A stretch of DNA of 64,000 bases from Candidatus Methylobacter oryzae (GTDB lineage: Bacteria > Pseudomonadota > Gammaproteobacteria > Methylococcales > Methylomonadaceae). Positions 1 through 8,928 of this stretch are shown in pieces (positions within the stretch are counted from its first letter, which is position 1; every line of letters begins with the position of its first letter). Position numbers and translations under genes: made by a program. Below the pieces are notes generated by a model, which was not told the DNA's origin, did not search any database, and saw nothing but the letters and a program-made list of their open reading frames with translations. The stretch lies in NCBI RefSeq assembly GCF_003994235.2, contig NZ_RYFG02000120.1, forward strand, positions 124,001 through 188,000, in the 5' to 3' direction.

Positions 1-255
1 GTTTCTTTCGCTGCTGAACTGTCTAACGCCGGGTTTTAGTTCGCGGGTGAAAAAATGGTTAAAGCTCTTGTAGGCGCCGATGTCCTGCTCCAGCGCTTCG
101 TCCATATTGACGCCGTAATGCTTGACGATCTGTTTGATAAACAGGTTTTTAAAAGCTTTATTTTCGCAATGCGTCAGCTTGCTCATCAGTTGCGACAACG
201 CGTGGTGAGGCAGTACGTATTGGGGCAGGGTGGTCAGGGCTTCTTTAAAATTCAT
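1..255 (-). CDS. psd: Phosphatidylserine decarboxylase, N-terminal part (runs off the window)
   Basis: This is the first 85 codons of a minus-strand gene whose remainder lies before base 1. The start ATG at 255 overlaps the stop of the upstream FlhB-like gene by four bases (ATGA), so the two are probably translationally coupled. The protein begins with LPQYVLPHH, followed by a region with KQIVKHYGVNMDEA and SFNHFFTRELKPGVR. This matches the N-terminal part of the membrane-associated, pyruvoyl-dependent Psd family, which has a YxxFNxFFxRxL-type motif. Psd makes phosphatidylethanolamine from phosphatidylserine at the inner membrane. The C-terminal self-cleavage site (LGST-type) is outside the window, so activity cannot be judged. 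The family call is fairly firm. Confidence 0.85.
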   Translation of the reverse strand, partial: MNFKEALTTLPQYVLPHHALSQLMSKLTHCENKAFKNLFIKQIVKHYGVNMDEALEQDIGAYKSFNHFFTRELKPGVRQFSSERN

Positions 256-536
256 GGTTGGTAATTGTCGGGTGTTTTGCCGCTGAGGAAATACGCAAAC
301 GCAATGATTTCCGCGACGGCGACATAGAGTTCATTGGGGATTTCATCGCCTAGAGGAATCTGGGCCAGGATTCTTGCCAGCTCCGGCTCGGTTTGTAGCG
401 GTATTCCGTGCTGTTCGGCGATTTGCAGGATTTGTTCGGCGGTAAGACCCGAGCCTTTGGCCGTCACCTTGGGCGCATTCTTGCCGTCGTATTTTAATGC
501 GACGGCAATGTCCGAGGTGTAATAGGTCTTAGCCAT
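252..536 (-). CDS. Orphan FlhB/EscU C-terminal-like protein
   Basis: This 94-residue protein resembles only the cytoplasmic C-terminal domain of FlhB/EscU type III export switch proteins. It has VALKYDGKNAPKVTAKG, then VPL-type and ExPxLAR-like segments (QTEPELARIL), then IPNELYVAVAEIIAFAY. There is no membrane part, so it cannot be the export gate component itself. The autocleavage NPTH motif of true FlhB is replaced by YTSDIAVAL, so self-cleavage is not expected. Free-standing proteins of this type (FlhX/FhlB-like) are known in many proteobacteria and are linked to flagellar export in some. No flagellar gene is next to it here. It overlaps the downstream psd by four bases, suggesting cotranscription. 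Confidence 0.8.
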   Translation of the reverse strand: MAKTYYTSDIAVALKYDGKNAPKVTAKGSGLTAEQILQIAEQHGIPLQTEPELARILAQIPLGDEIPNELYVAVAEIIAFAYFLSGKTPDNYQP

Positions 537-547
537 GATGGATTACC

Positions 548-641
548 GCCAAAACAACATTATCCACGAAAAAGCACGAAAGGCACGAAAATACAATAAT
601 GTTCGTGTTTTTTGTGTTTTTCGTGGACGATGCTTTTGGCG
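548..641. repeat. CACGAAA-rich inverted repeat between two minus-strand genes
   Basis: The arms begin GCCAAAA and end TTTTGGC, and enclose runs of CACGAAA on the left that become TTCGTG on the right. The whole is an imperfect palindrome of about 94 bases lying between queF and the FlhB-like gene. It resembles in style the ACACGGAT-based palindromes at 17.5 and 19.0 kb. It may act as an mRNA hairpin. Confidence 0.6.
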
Positions 642-658
642 GATTCATTATTAATAAT

Positions 659-1048
659 TTAAGGCAGCGTAACCAATGCCGGCGCTTGCCAATCGGGATT
701 TCGGTGTTCTACAACAACGGTGGTGTAAATGCCGCCGCGCACGTTGAACTCGGCGCGGATGCGCATGAAATTCGGCGCTATGGCTTTGACGATGTCGTCC
801 AGGATTTCATTGGTGACCGCTTCATGGAATGCGCCTTGCTCCCTGAATGCCCACATATACAGTTTAAGCGATTTGAGCTCTACGCATGATGCTCCCGGTA
901 CGTATTCGATGCGGATAGTGGCAAAGTCCGGTTGGCCTGTTTTGGGGCATAGGCAGGTGAATTCGGGTATATCGATGCGAATGGTGTAATCACGGCCCGG
1001 TTGCGGGTTGTCGAAAGTTTCCAGGTCTTTGCTTGGTTGAGTTGTCAT
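659..1048 (-). CDS. queF: NADPH-dependent 7-cyano-7-deazaguanine reductase, short (type I) form
   Basis: QueF reduces preQ0 to preQ1 in the cytoplasm, a late step in making the tRNA base queuosine. The 129-residue length fits the unimodular type I enzyme rather than the roughly 280-residue E. coli type. The nucleophilic cysteine is visible at residue 55 in [13 protein letters not shown], the thioimide-forming Cys of the family. It is followed by the substrate and NADPH region [11 protein letters not shown]. The N-terminal [16 protein letters not shown] segment is also typical. The gene stands alone on the minus strand and is divergent from smc, with about 110 AT-rich bases between them that must hold both promoters. 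Confidence 0.95.
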   Translation of the reverse strand: MTTQPSKDLETFDNPQPGRDYTIRIDIPEFTCLCPKTGQPDFATIRIEYVPGASCVELKSLKLYMWAFREQGAFHEAVTNEILDDIVKAIAPNFMRIRAEFNVRGGIYTTVVVEHRNPDWQAPALVTLP

Positions 1049-1157
1049 TTTCTGCTTATAGATGAAAGGGATATATAAAAAATTCGATACTAGTTTAATT
1101 ATCGTTAATAATAGTCGGTTATTTTAATTCAACTGTCGAGATATTCATACCAGTACT

Positions 1158-4100
1158 ATGAAACTGGAAAAAATCAAGCTTTCAGGTTTTAAATCCTTTG
1201 TTGATCAAACAGTCATTCCTATCAGCGGCAATTTGACTGCCATCGTCGGGCCTAACGGCTGCGGCAAATCCAATATTATCGATGCAGTGCGTTGGGTTAT
1301 GGGCGAAAGCTCCGCCAAGCATTTGCGCGGCGGCAGCATGGCCGACGTGATTTTTAACGGTTCATCGGGACGCAAGCCGGTTAGTACGGCTTCGGTCGAG
1401 CTGGTTTTTAACAACACCGACAGCAAGCTGGGCGGCGAATATTCCCAATACGATACGATCGCGATCAAGCGCCAAGTCAGCCGCGACGGTACCTCCGTAT
1501 TTATGTTGAACGGTTCGCGTTGCCGCCGTAAGGATATTACCGACATATTCTTGGGCACCGGTTTGGGATCGAGAAGTTATGCGATCATCGAACAGGGCAC
1601 GATTTCCCGCATGGTTGAAGCGAAACCTGAAGATTTAAGAATCCATATCGAAGAAGCGGCCGGCGTTTCTAAATATAAAGAGCGCCGTAGCGAAACCGAA
1701 ACCCGGATGAAGCACACCCGCGAAAACCTGGAACGGCTTGACGATTTGCGCGACGAAGTTGAAAAGCAAATCAAGCACCTGCAAAAGCAGGCCGAAAAAG
1801 CCGAAAAATATACCGAGCTAAAAAAGCAGGAACGCCAATACAAGCTAGAGTTATTGGCGATGCGCTGGAACGCCTATCATCAGGCCGCAAAACAACTGGA
1901 TGCCAGACTTCAGGACATAGCCCACGAGCACAACCGTTTGTTTGTGGAACTGCGCGACATCGATAACAACGTCGAGGCCAAACGCGCCGAGCATAAAACC
2001 CAGCAACAGCAGACCAATAGTTCACAGGGCGATTATTACCGGGTTGTCGCCGAAGTCAGCGGTTTGGAGCAGACCATCAAGCACAGCGAGAGCAGCCGCG
2101 AGCAAACGATGATCGAAATCAACCGTTTGCGCCAGCAAGCCGACCAGTCGTTAAAAGAACTGGAAGCCGACGTGCAGCAGTTGGAAGCGATTAAAGAAGC
2201 GTTGCTTGAAGCGGAAGAAGCGTTGATTGTCGCCGAGGAACAGCAGGAAGACGTGTTGTACCGTCAGCAGGAAGTCCAGCAGCAAAGAAGCAGTTGGCAA
2301 CAGCAATGGGAAGCTTACCGGACGACCAGTTCCAGTTATAGAGAACAGTCCGAAGTGCAGCGGGTAAAAACGGCGCAGCTGGAAAACCAGAACCGCCAGT
2401 TGCAAATCCGGCTGGATAAATTGCACGACGAACGTAGCGATTTGGAATCCAGCGATCTGCAAAGCGAGATTGAATCGTTGGATGCCGGCATTGAAATGAT
2501 AGAGACTCAGCGCGATGAGTTGCAAAACCGGCTCGAAGACCTGCATCAGCAAATACGCGAACAGCGCCAGCATATCAAGCAGTATCATGACGAATTGCAT
2601 CAGCGCCGTTCGGAAATGCAAACGGTAAAAGGCAAAATCACCTCGCTGGAATTATTGCAGCAACATGCGATGGGCAAGGACAACAAGCACCTGAGCGCAT
2701 GGCTGGCCTCCGTGGATTTGACAGAAAACCGCCGTCTTGCCGAATTCCTGGACGTGCAGGCCGGTTGGGATACCGCCGTGGAAACGGTCTTGGGCAGTTA
2801 TCTGGAGGCGATTTGCATAGAGAGCGCGGACCAGGTTATTCCGGGCTTGCAGCGATTGACCGATGAGTCGTTGATGTTGGTTGAAACCGGCGTTAAAACG
2901 TTAGGCTATGCCGGCAACCCGGCCTATGTCAGTCTGCTGGACAAGGTCAAAGCGCCGTGGGACCTGAGCAATCTATTGGCCGGAGTTTACTGCGCCGACG
3001 ATGCCGAAACCGCCAGGACATTATCCGCCCAGCTTAAGTCGCACGAATCGGTCATCACCCCGGACGGCACTTGGTTCGGCGCCGGCTGGATAAAAATCAT
3101 CCGCGCCAAGGACAGTAAAACCGGCGTATTGCAACGCGAAAAAGAATTGCGCCTGTTAAAGCAGCGCCAGGAAGATTTGCACGTTGAAATTGAAACGTTC
3201 GAAGAGCAATTGGAAAACGCCGAAACCGGTTTAAAAGATGCCGAGGCCATGCGCGAAACGCTCCAGCAACAGGACAATAGCCTGGGCAGCGAATTGTCGT
3301 TGAAAAGCGCCGAATTCAGCGCGCATTCGGCCCGCCTGGAACATCAGCAGCGCCGGCTGGAGCAAGTCTGCAACGATATTGACGAGATAAGCCGGGAAGT
3401 CGCGGAAAACGCCGAGACGATGGCCGAATCCCAGCTGTTGCAGGAACAGGCCGAGCAAGTCATGTTCGAGCAGGAGCAAAAAAAGCAGGATCTGGACGCA
3501 TCGAACCTGGAACTGCAATCCGAACAACAGCGTATCGACCAGGCCGCCAATGAAGCCCGGCAGCAGGTGTACAGTATCAAATCGCAGATCGAATCGTTGC
3601 GGTCGTCCGAAAGCTTAACCGGCAAACAGCTGGAGCGCTTGCAGCTGCAACATCGACAATCGGTCGAACGCATTGCCGAATTGGAGCTTAGCCTGCACCA
3701 AACGCTAACGCCGATGGACCAGGAAAAAAAGCAGCTGGAACAGATGGTGATCGATAAAGCGCAATTGGAAGCCCGCCTGAAGACGCAACGCCAGCTTCAA
3801 GAAGACCTTGAAGCGGAAATAACCCGGTTATCGGAGCAACATATCAAAACGCAGCGCGCGCTGGAAAAGCAAAAAGAAGCGCTGGATAACATCCGTTTTG
3901 AATTGCAGGAAAGCCGGGTCCGCCAGCAAACCGTCAACGAACAGCTAAAAGAAATCGATGCCGATGTCGAACAGGTGCTGCAAAACTTGCCGGAACAGGC
4001 CGAGGAAAACAGCTGGAAAAGAACGGTTGACGACCTGGTCGCGCAAATCGAAAGATTAGGCACGATCAACTTGACTGCGATAGAAGAATACAAGGCCCAG

Positions 4101-4670
4101 TCCGAGCGGATGAATTTTCTTAACGAACAACACGCCGATTTAGTCGAGGCGTTACAGACCTTGGATCAAGCGATCAACAAGATCGATAAAGAAAGTCGGC
4201 TGCGTTTTAGGGAAACATTCGATAAAATAAACAGCGGTTTGCAAGAAAAGTTCCCCAAGTTATTCGGCGGCGGCCATGCTTATCTGGAGTTGACCGAGCA
4301 GGACGAGCTGGAATCGGGCGTAAACATCATTGCCAGGCCGCCCGGTAAGAAAAACAGCTCCATTCATTTGTTGTCCGGTGGAGAGAAAGCGTTAACGGCG
4401 GTTGCCTTGGTGTTCTCGATTTTCGAACTCAATCCGGCGCCTTTTTGTTTGTTGGACGAAGTGGATGCGCCATTGGATGATGCTAACGTGGGACGGTTTT
4501 CAAAAATGGTTGAAGAGATGTCGGCATCGGTGCAGTTTTTGTATATTTCCCACAACAAAGTGACTATGGAAATTGCAAAACAGCTGGCAGGTGTTACTAT
4601 GAAAGAGCCGGGCGTGTCCCGGATGGTCGCAGTTGATATTGAAGAAGCAGTGAGTCTGGCGGAAATCTAA
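1158..4670 (+). CDS. smc: Chromosome segregation protein SMC
   Basis: Full-length bacterial SMC ATPase of 1170 residues. The N-terminal head has Walker A GPNGCGKSN at about residues 32-40. Two long coiled-coil arms rich in Q/E/L/K (about 170-500 and 660-1000) flank a hinge near 505-650 that includes EFLDVQAGWDTAVETVLGSYL. The C-terminal head carries the ABC signature LLSGGEKAL and Walker B FCLLDEVDAPLDDAN. SMC dimers, with ScpA/ScpB, organise and compact newly replicated chromosome arms. The stop codon overlaps the zipA start (TAATG), so the two genes are probably cotranscribed. This order is common in gammaproteobacteria that have SMC instead of MukB. Confidence 0.97.
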   Translation: MKLEKIKLSGFKSFVDQTVIPISGNLTAIVGPNGCGKSNIIDAVRWVMGESSAKHLRGGSMADVIFNGSSGRKPVSTASVELVFNNTDSKLGGEYSQYDTIAIKRQVSRDGTSVFMLNGSRCRRKDITDIFLGTGLGSRSYAIIEQGTISRMVEAKPEDLRIHIEEAAGVSKYKERRSETETRMKHTRENLERLDDLRDEVEKQIKHLQKQAEKAEKYTELKKQERQYKLELLAMRWNAYHQAAKQLDARLQDIAHEHNRLFVELRDIDNNVEAKRAEHKTQQQQTNSSQGDYYRVVAEVSGLEQTIKHSESSREQTMIEINRLRQQADQSLKELEADVQQLEAIKEALLEAEEALIVAEEQQEDVLYRQQEVQQQRSSWQQQWEAYRTTSSSYREQSEVQRVKTAQLENQNRQLQIRLDKLHDERSDLESSDLQSEIESLDAGIEMIETQRDELQNRLEDLHQQIREQRQHIKQYHDELHQRRSEMQTVKGKITSLELLQQHAMGKDNKHLSAWLASVDLTENRRLAEFLDVQAGWDTAVETVLGSYLEAICIESADQVIPGLQRLTDESLMLVETGVKTLGYAGNPAYVSLLDKVKAPWDLSNLLAGVYCADDAETARTLSAQLKSHESVITPDGTWFGAGWIKIIRAKDSKTGVLQREKELRLLKQRQEDLHVEIETFEEQLENAETGLKDAEAMRETLQQQDNSLGSELSLKSAEFSAHSARLEHQQRRLEQVCNDIDEISREVAENAETMAESQLLQEQAEQVMFEQEQKKQDLDASNLELQSEQQRIDQAANEARQQVYSIKSQIESLRSSESLTGKQLERLQLQHRQSVERIAELELSLHQTLTPMDQEKKQLEQMVIDKAQLEARLKTQRQLQEDLEAEITRLSEQHIKTQRALEKQKEALDNIRFELQESRVRQQTVNEQLKEIDADVEQVLQNLPEQAEENSWKRTVDDLVAQIERLGTINLTAIEEYKAQSERMNFLNEQHADLVEALQTLDQAINKIDKESRLRFRETFDKINSGLQEKFPKLFGGGHAYLELTEQDELESGVNIIARPPGKKNSSIHLLSGGEKALTAVALVFSIFELNPAPFCLLDEVDAPLDDANVGRFSKMVEEMSASVQFLYISHNKVTMEIAKQLAGVTMKEPGVSRMVAVDIEEAVSLAEI

Positions 4671-5365
4671 TGGATAAAGAAATACTAAGAATTGTAATTA
4701 TTGCAACCGGCATGGTTGTAGTTATCGGCATGTTGATCCTGGCTTATATAAAGGATAAAAAAGCGCAAGAAGACATGGATTTTTATGATGACGATGCCGA
4801 TGATGAAGAAGAGTTGGATATCGATGATAAAGACGATTTTGAAATTGCCCCGCTCAGAACAGCTCCCGGCAGCCGTCAAGCCCATGACCGGTCGGATCGT
4901 TATTACGATGAAGACGATGACGACAATGAATACTATGAACAGGATGAAGACGACGTAGAGCCGCCGCCACGCGCAGCCGCCCCGGCGATTATCCAGTTCA
5001 GCATTATCACCAAAGCGGACGAAGATTTTAACGGCGCCGATTTGGTTGAAGCGTTTAAGATGGTCGGGCTTGAGTACGGCAGTTTGAAAATATTCGAACG
5101 CCTGGACGCGAACCGCTTGGTTGACTTCGGCGTCGCCTGTATCGTGGAACCCGGCACGTTCCCGGAGAAAGACTTGGACAAGTTTTACTGTCCCGGCATC
5201 GTGTTTTTTATGCAGCCTGAAGCGCTGGATGACGCACCGGCAGTGTTTGACGACTATATCGAAACCATTCACTTGCTGGCTGACAAACTGGATGGCGTCA
5301 TCCTCGATCATAGAAGACAACCGCTGACCGAAGCGACTATTCAAGCGATTCGGCAAAGTTTGTGA
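4670..5365 (+). CDS. zipA: Cell division protein ZipA
   Basis: This 231-residue inner-membrane protein anchors FtsZ at the division ring. An N-terminal membrane segment (IVIIATGMVVVIGMLILAYI, residues about 8-27) is followed by a very acidic linker with runs of D and E (about 35-100). The C-terminal FtsZ-binding domain starts near IIQFSIITKADEDFNGADL and continues through the end. The linker is shorter and more acidic than the P/Q-rich linker of E. coli ZipA. The start overlaps the smc stop by one base, so translation is probably coupled. Confidence 0.92.
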   Translation: MDKEILRIVIIATGMVVVIGMLILAYIKDKKAQEDMDFYDDDADDEEELDIDDKDDFEIAPLRTAPGSRQAHDRSDRYYDEDDDDNEYYEQDEDDVEPPPRAAAPAIIQFSIITKADEDFNGADLVEAFKMVGLEYGSLKIFERLDANRLVDFGVACIVEPGTFPEKDLDKFYCPGIVFFMQPEALDDAPAVFDDYIETIHLLADKLDGVILDHRRQPLTEATIQAIRQSL

Positions 5366-5417
5366 TGTTGATGTAGCGTTTCCGGCTACTCATCGTCTTC
5401 AACTTAAACATTACTCT

Positions 5418-5471
5418 GGTTCCCAAGCTCCAGCTTGGGAAACCTGCCTCGTAGGGTACGCTGTGCGTACC
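5418..5471. repeat. Two adjacent palindromes just upstream of ligA
   Basis: The first palindrome, at 5418-5444, is GGTTCCCAAGCT with its complement. It belongs in style to the GTTCCCACG palindromes found inside the PKS locus. The second, at 5451-5471, starts with GTAG and contains a perfect seven-base stem GGTACGC/GCGTACC with a TGT loop. GTAG-headed hairpins of this type are typical of REP elements mobilised by RAYT transposases. The ligA start follows within two bases of the second hairpin. Confidence 0.7.
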
Positions 5472-5472
5472 A

Positions 5473-7452
5473 TTGAACGCTGTTCGGATTATTTACGTGC
5501 CATCCCTTAGCAATATCCAATTAGACCTTTTGAAAGAAGCCGATCTTTCAACCTATTTGACCCCGGAGCAAATCGCTCAAATTGCAACACAAGCCAACCC
5601 GCAGCAACTGACCGACGAGCAGTTGCTTGAGTTTCTGCAAATCTGCAACGCCTTGTACCGTAGCGGCGAGCCGCTTATTTCCGATGCGGACTATGACTTT
5701 ATTTTCCTGGCCGAACTGCAAAAGCGCCATCCGCTGCATCCGTATCTACAAACCGTCGAGCCGGAAGTCGTCGCTGTCGGCAAGACCGTCGCGCTGCCGG
5801 AGCCGATGCTGTCAACCGAAAAAGCCTACACCCGCAGCAGCATCGAAAAATGGCTGGCCCGGCTGGAAAAAGCAGCCAAAGAACTTGACGAAGACCCTGC
5901 CGCATTGACGGTCCGGGCCACGCCGAAGCTCGATGGTTATGCGGCTTACGACGACGGCAAACTTTTATATACCCGCGGCGACGGTCGTAAAGGCACCGAC
6001 ATTAGCCGGGTTTTCGAGCGCGGTTTGATCGTCGGCGGCAACGGGCTAAGAGGGCAGGGCGCGGGCGAAATTGTTGTCAATCAAAATTATTTCAACACCT
6101 ATTTGGCCGATTATTTTGAAAACTCCCGGAATTTCCAGGCCAGCATCATCAAAGAAAAAGACCTGGAGCAACACGCGTTGGAAGCGATACAAAATCATGC
6201 CGCCGTGTTTTTCCCGTTCGCCCAGTTGCCGTCATGGCAAGGGCCAGCTATTGAGCTGTTGGCCGATTTTGACCGCATCGTCAAAGACGTTTATGCCAAG
6301 GTCGATTATGACGTAGACGGAGTCGTGTTCGAGCTGGTAAACAACGACCGCATCAAGCAACATCTCGGCGCGACCCGCCATCATCACCGCTGGCAGATCG
6401 CTTTCAAGAACAACATCGAAACCGCCGAAGTGACCGTGTTGAGCGTTACCCCGCAAACCTCGCGTTCCGGCCGCGTCAACCCGGTCGCCGAGCTGACGCC
6501 GACCAAACTCAGCGGTGCAATGATTTCCAGGGCGACCGCGCATCATTACGGCATGGTCAAGGAATTGGGCATCGGCCCCGGCACGTTGATCGAACTGACG
6601 CGCTCCGGTTTGGTGATACCGAAAATCGAACGCGTCATCACCCCGGCAGCGCCGCAGATTCCGGATCATTGTCCCAGTTGCGGCGGCGAGCTGGTTTGGG
6701 ACAGCGATTATCTTTATTGCTTGAATACGACAAAATGTCCTGCCCAGATTGAAAACACGATCGAGCATTTTTTCAGGACGCTGGCCAACGTCGACGGCTT
6801 CGGCCTGAAAACCGTCGAAAAGCTGCATGCCAATGGCGTCAACTCGGTCTATGCCGTTTACCGTCTGGAGCTTAAGCAATTACAGGACATGGGTTTTGGC
6901 GATAAAACCTCGCAAAATCTGCTGGACCAATTGCAGCGCAGCCGGACCGAAGCCATAGAAGATTGGCGTTTCCTGGGCGCTTTCGGTATCCTGCGGATGG
7001 GCCTCGGCAATTGCGAACGGCTGTTGCAACATCACCGCTTGCTGGATATTTTCAATTTGAGCGTTGAAGACGTGATCAATATCGAAGGCTTTGCCGAAAA
7101 AACCGGCGCCGCCGTGGTTGAATGCTTGGCAAAAATCAAAACTGATTTTATGCAGATTTACGAATTGGGTTTTAATCTAATCCAAACACCGTTGCTTGCC
7201 GAACAACAGCAAAGCACCAGCCCGATTGCCGGCAAAACCATTGTTTTTACCGGCACGATGGTTCACGGCAAGCGCGATGAGATGAGCAAGGAGGCCAAGC
7301 GTCTGGGCGCTAAAGTGGCTAGTTCTGTCACCGGGAAGACGGACTTTCTGGTGACTGGAACCGATGTGGGTGCGGCGAAAATTGCGGCCGCTATGGAAAA
7401 AGGAGTGCGGGTGATTAGTGAGGAGGAGTATTTGGGGTTGTTGGAGGAATGA
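5473..7452 (+). CDS. ligA: NAD-dependent DNA ligase (LigA family, divergent)
   Basis: This protein of about 659 residues seals nicks during replication and repair using NAD+. The adenylation motif KLDGYA places the catalytic lysine near residue 152, followed by TRGDGRKGTDIS. A four-cysteine zinc finger (CPSCG...CLNTTKC), helix-hairpin-helix repeats and a C-terminal BRCT domain starting GKTIVFTGTMVHGKRDEM are all present, so the order is that of a complete LigA. Motif spacing differs from E. coli LigA: the sequence around KxDG is compact and lacks the usual LAVSL stretch. The start is uncertain. TTG at 5473 gives the longest form, while GTG at 5497 avoids the adjacent palindrome. A canonical SD is not obvious for either. 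Confidence 0.88.
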   Translation: MNAVRIIYVPSLSNIQLDLLKEADLSTYLTPEQIAQIATQANPQQLTDEQLLEFLQICNALYRSGEPLISDADYDFIFLAELQKRHPLHPYLQTVEPEVVAVGKTVALPEPMLSTEKAYTRSSIEKWLARLEKAAKELDEDPAALTVRATPKLDGYAAYDDGKLLYTRGDGRKGTDISRVFERGLIVGGNGLRGQGAGEIVVNQNYFNTYLADYFENSRNFQASIIKEKDLEQHALEAIQNHAAVFFPFAQLPSWQGPAIELLADFDRIVKDVYAKVDYDVDGVVFELVNNDRIKQHLGATRHHHRWQIAFKNNIETAEVTVLSVTPQTSRSGRVNPVAELTPTKLSGAMISRATAHHYGMVKELGIGPGTLIELTRSGLVIPKIERVITPAAPQIPDHCPSCGGELVWDSDYLYCLNTTKCPAQIENTIEHFFRTLANVDGFGLKTVEKLHANGVNSVYAVYRLELKQLQDMGFGDKTSQNLLDQLQRSRTEAIEDWRFLGAFGILRMGLGNCERLLQHHRLLDIFNLSVEDVINIEGFAEKTGAAVVECLAKIKTDFMQIYELGFNLIQTPLLAEQQQSTSPIAGKTIVFTGTMVHGKRDEMSKEAKRLGAKVASSVTGKTDFLVTGTDVGAAKIAAAMEKGVRVISEEEYLGLLEE

Positions 7453-7527
7453 GTTTGGGGGTGATGTGTCGCTCTATTTGTTTGCGTGACATCAATGTCA
7501 TATATATTAGATTAGATGAGATAGAAC

Positions 7528-8031
7528 ATGGATCGCGATAACGAGAATGAGTTGAAAGAAATAGAGGATCGAGAGTTTGCCATTTATACAAACGAGGTAA
7601 AGGTTGCCAAGGATCCAAAGCTTCACGTATTACTTGCCCATCTATACGTTGAACACCTTATAGAAAGATATTTAGCAACACGACTACAGACAACAAAAGG
7701 GCTATTTGGGAAGAACGGCTTAACGTTCGAAAAGAAAGTGCGACTGCTGGCGGCATTCGGAGAAATGGACACTCAAGTTATTGACGGAATGAAAAAGTTA
7801 AATGACATGCGAAATGACTGCGTACATGAGTTCAAGTGGTCTATTGAAAATGATGCCGTTGAGGAATTTGGCCGGATTCTAGGCAAGACCTACAAGGACA
7901 TCTTCTGCAAACATCCAAACCAAGACGAACGCTTAAGTTGTTGTATAGACTACTTTTGCGGAAAAGTTCTCGGTCATGTTGTGAAAGTTGAACAAACGAG
8001 TGACAGAAGCCAAGCCCGCCCGTCCATTTAG
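7528..8031 (+). CDS. Hypothetical protein with HEPN-like RNxxxH motif
   Basis: This 167-residue, mostly helical, soluble protein has no recognised name. Residues about 93-98 read RNDCVH, which fits the RNxxxH signature of HEPN-fold RNases and toxins. It is preceded by a conserved-looking helix FEKKVRLLAAFG and VIDGMKKLNDM, a pattern seen in HEPN-like MltR and Abi-type proteins. If it is a HEPN RNase it would cut RNA during stress or phage attack. An adjacent antitoxin would be expected, and the nearest candidate is the broken nucleotidyltransferase 260 bases downstream. The gene starts an accessory patch of toxin-antitoxin and regulator genes. The function remains a guess; the gene itself looks real. 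Confidence 0.6.
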   Translation: MDRDNENELKEIEDREFAIYTNEVKVAKDPKLHVLLAHLYVEHLIERYLATRLQTTKGLFGKNGLTFEKKVRLLAAFGEMDTQVIDGMKKLNDMRNDCVHEFKWSIENDAVEEFGRILGKTYKDIFCKHPNQDERLSCCIDYFCGKVLGHVVKVEQTSDRSQARPSI

Positions 8032-8062
8032 CGATTGATCCTAGATTACTCACAAAAGATTC

Positions 8063-8095
8063 GTAGAATGTGGTTAGGCACGAACCGCACCAACC
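8063..8095. repeat. REP-like hairpin, GTAG-headed
   Basis: GTAGAATG is followed by a stem TGTGGTT/AACCGCA with an AGGCACG loop. A second copy lies at 8621-8652 and a degenerate one at about 10884-10913. The GTAG head next to an imperfect palindrome fits the REP/RAYT type. No RAYT transposase gene is in the window. Confidence 0.6.
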
Positions 8096-8289
8096 GCGAA
8101 AAATGCTTCAACGCGGGATGGAGCTTCAAGCCCTGGCAAACCGGAATTACTTGAAATGTGGGAACGCTGTAAGGTGGATTCGCCGCAATTACGAAAGGCT
8201 TTTATCAACGTTCTGCGTTCATTAGCGGTTCGTTACGCGAAACCGCCCTACACTATGTATAATCAGCATAAGCAAGGAGACCATTAACA

Positions 8290-8586
8290 TGACTGAACTA
8301 TACGAAACCTTACAGCACCAAAAGACCAATATCCTTGATATTGCCAAAATTATCACGCAGTAAATATCCGCGTGTTTGGTTCCGTTGCGTTGTTCGCGGT
8401 GAAGAACGCGAAGACAGCGATATTGATTTATTGGTCGATTTTTTACCCGGCACAACGCTGTTGGATCAGGTCGGCCTGATTGATGCGCTATCGAACGCAT
8501 TGGCTCGCAGGGTCGATATAGTCAGCGAGCGTGCATTAAACAAGCATTTGCGCCAGCGGGTTTTGCACGAAGCTGTTTTGCTATGA
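8290..8586 (+). pseudogene. Broken MNT-type nucleotidyltransferase (antitoxin-like)
   Basis: ATG at 8290 opens MTELYETLQHQKTNILDIAKI, then a TAA follows after 24 codons. The nucleotidyltransferase signature continues in other frames: NIRVFGSVA, then, after a further shift of about five inserted bases near 8391, RGEEREDSDIDLLVDF. Joined, these give the GSxxRGExxxxSDIDLLV motif of MNT-type enzymes, which partner HEPN toxins (MntA/HepT) and neutralise them by AMPylating them. The reading frame needs at least two corrections, so the gene is decayed. The remaining frame runs to 8586 and keeps RRVDIVSERAL, typical of the family's C-terminal part. An assembly error is possible but would need two independent indels. 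Confidence 0.75.
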
Positions 8587-8620
8587 CCTCAAAACTTCCT
8601 TTTACAACGGTAATAGGGTT

Positions 8621-8652
8621 GTAGAATGAGCTGAGGCGCGAACCGCATTAAC
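8621..8652. repeat. REP-like hairpin, second copy
   Basis: GTAGAATGAGCTGAGGCGCG followed by AACCGCATTAAC. It matches the element at 8063-8095 in head and loop but has a weaker stem. It lies between the broken nucleotidyltransferase and the toxin gene. Confidence 0.55.
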
Positions 8653-8655
8653 TTT

Positions 8656-8928
8656 TTAATGCTTCAAATCACGATAGAAGTTTTCATGCGGGCCAAGCGC
8701 CAGCAATATCCGTTTGGTTTCATCCCACTGATAGGCAAGTAGAAATAGTTGGCTGACACAGTCGAATTTGTAAACGAAAACGCCGGCTAAATCGCCTTTC
8801 TTCTCTTCGCCGAGGTTCGGATCGGCAATCACCGCGCGAATTGCCGAATGCACGGCTTCGCGCTGGTTGTTATGCAATTTCTTGTATACGCGCTTGAAAG
8901 CAGGCTTTTGCTCAAGCTGCACATTCAT
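8656..8928 (-). CDS. RelE/ParE-family toxin
   Basis: This 90-residue basic protein has the RelE/ParE-like pattern: an N-terminal KPAFKRVYKKLHNNQREAV helix pair, then a central strand region GDLAGVFVYKFDCVSQLFLLAYQWDE and a C-terminal RILLALGPHENFYRDLKH. The ending GPHENFYRDLK is typical of RelE/ParE-like and plasmid-stabilisation proteins. The ATG at 8928 overlaps the stop of the upstream antitoxin gene by four bases, the standard coupled layout. The target (ribosome-bound mRNA or gyrase) cannot be told from sequence. Confidence 0.82.
   Translation of the reverse strand: MNVQLEQKPAFKRVYKKLHNNQREAVHSAIRAVIADPNLGEEKKGDLAGVFVYKFDCVSQLFLLAYQWDETKRILLALGPHENFYRDLKH

Noticed and set aside
5473-5496. 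Confident TTG start for ligA
   Set aside because: The TTG lies two bases past a palindrome and lacks an SD. GTG at 5497 is equally possible, so the start is left open.
8100-8286. Plus-strand frame containing PELLEMWERCKVDSPQLRKAF
   Set aside because: It looks protein-like near the end but has no start codon with an SD and no recognised family. It could be a gene remnant, too weak to list.
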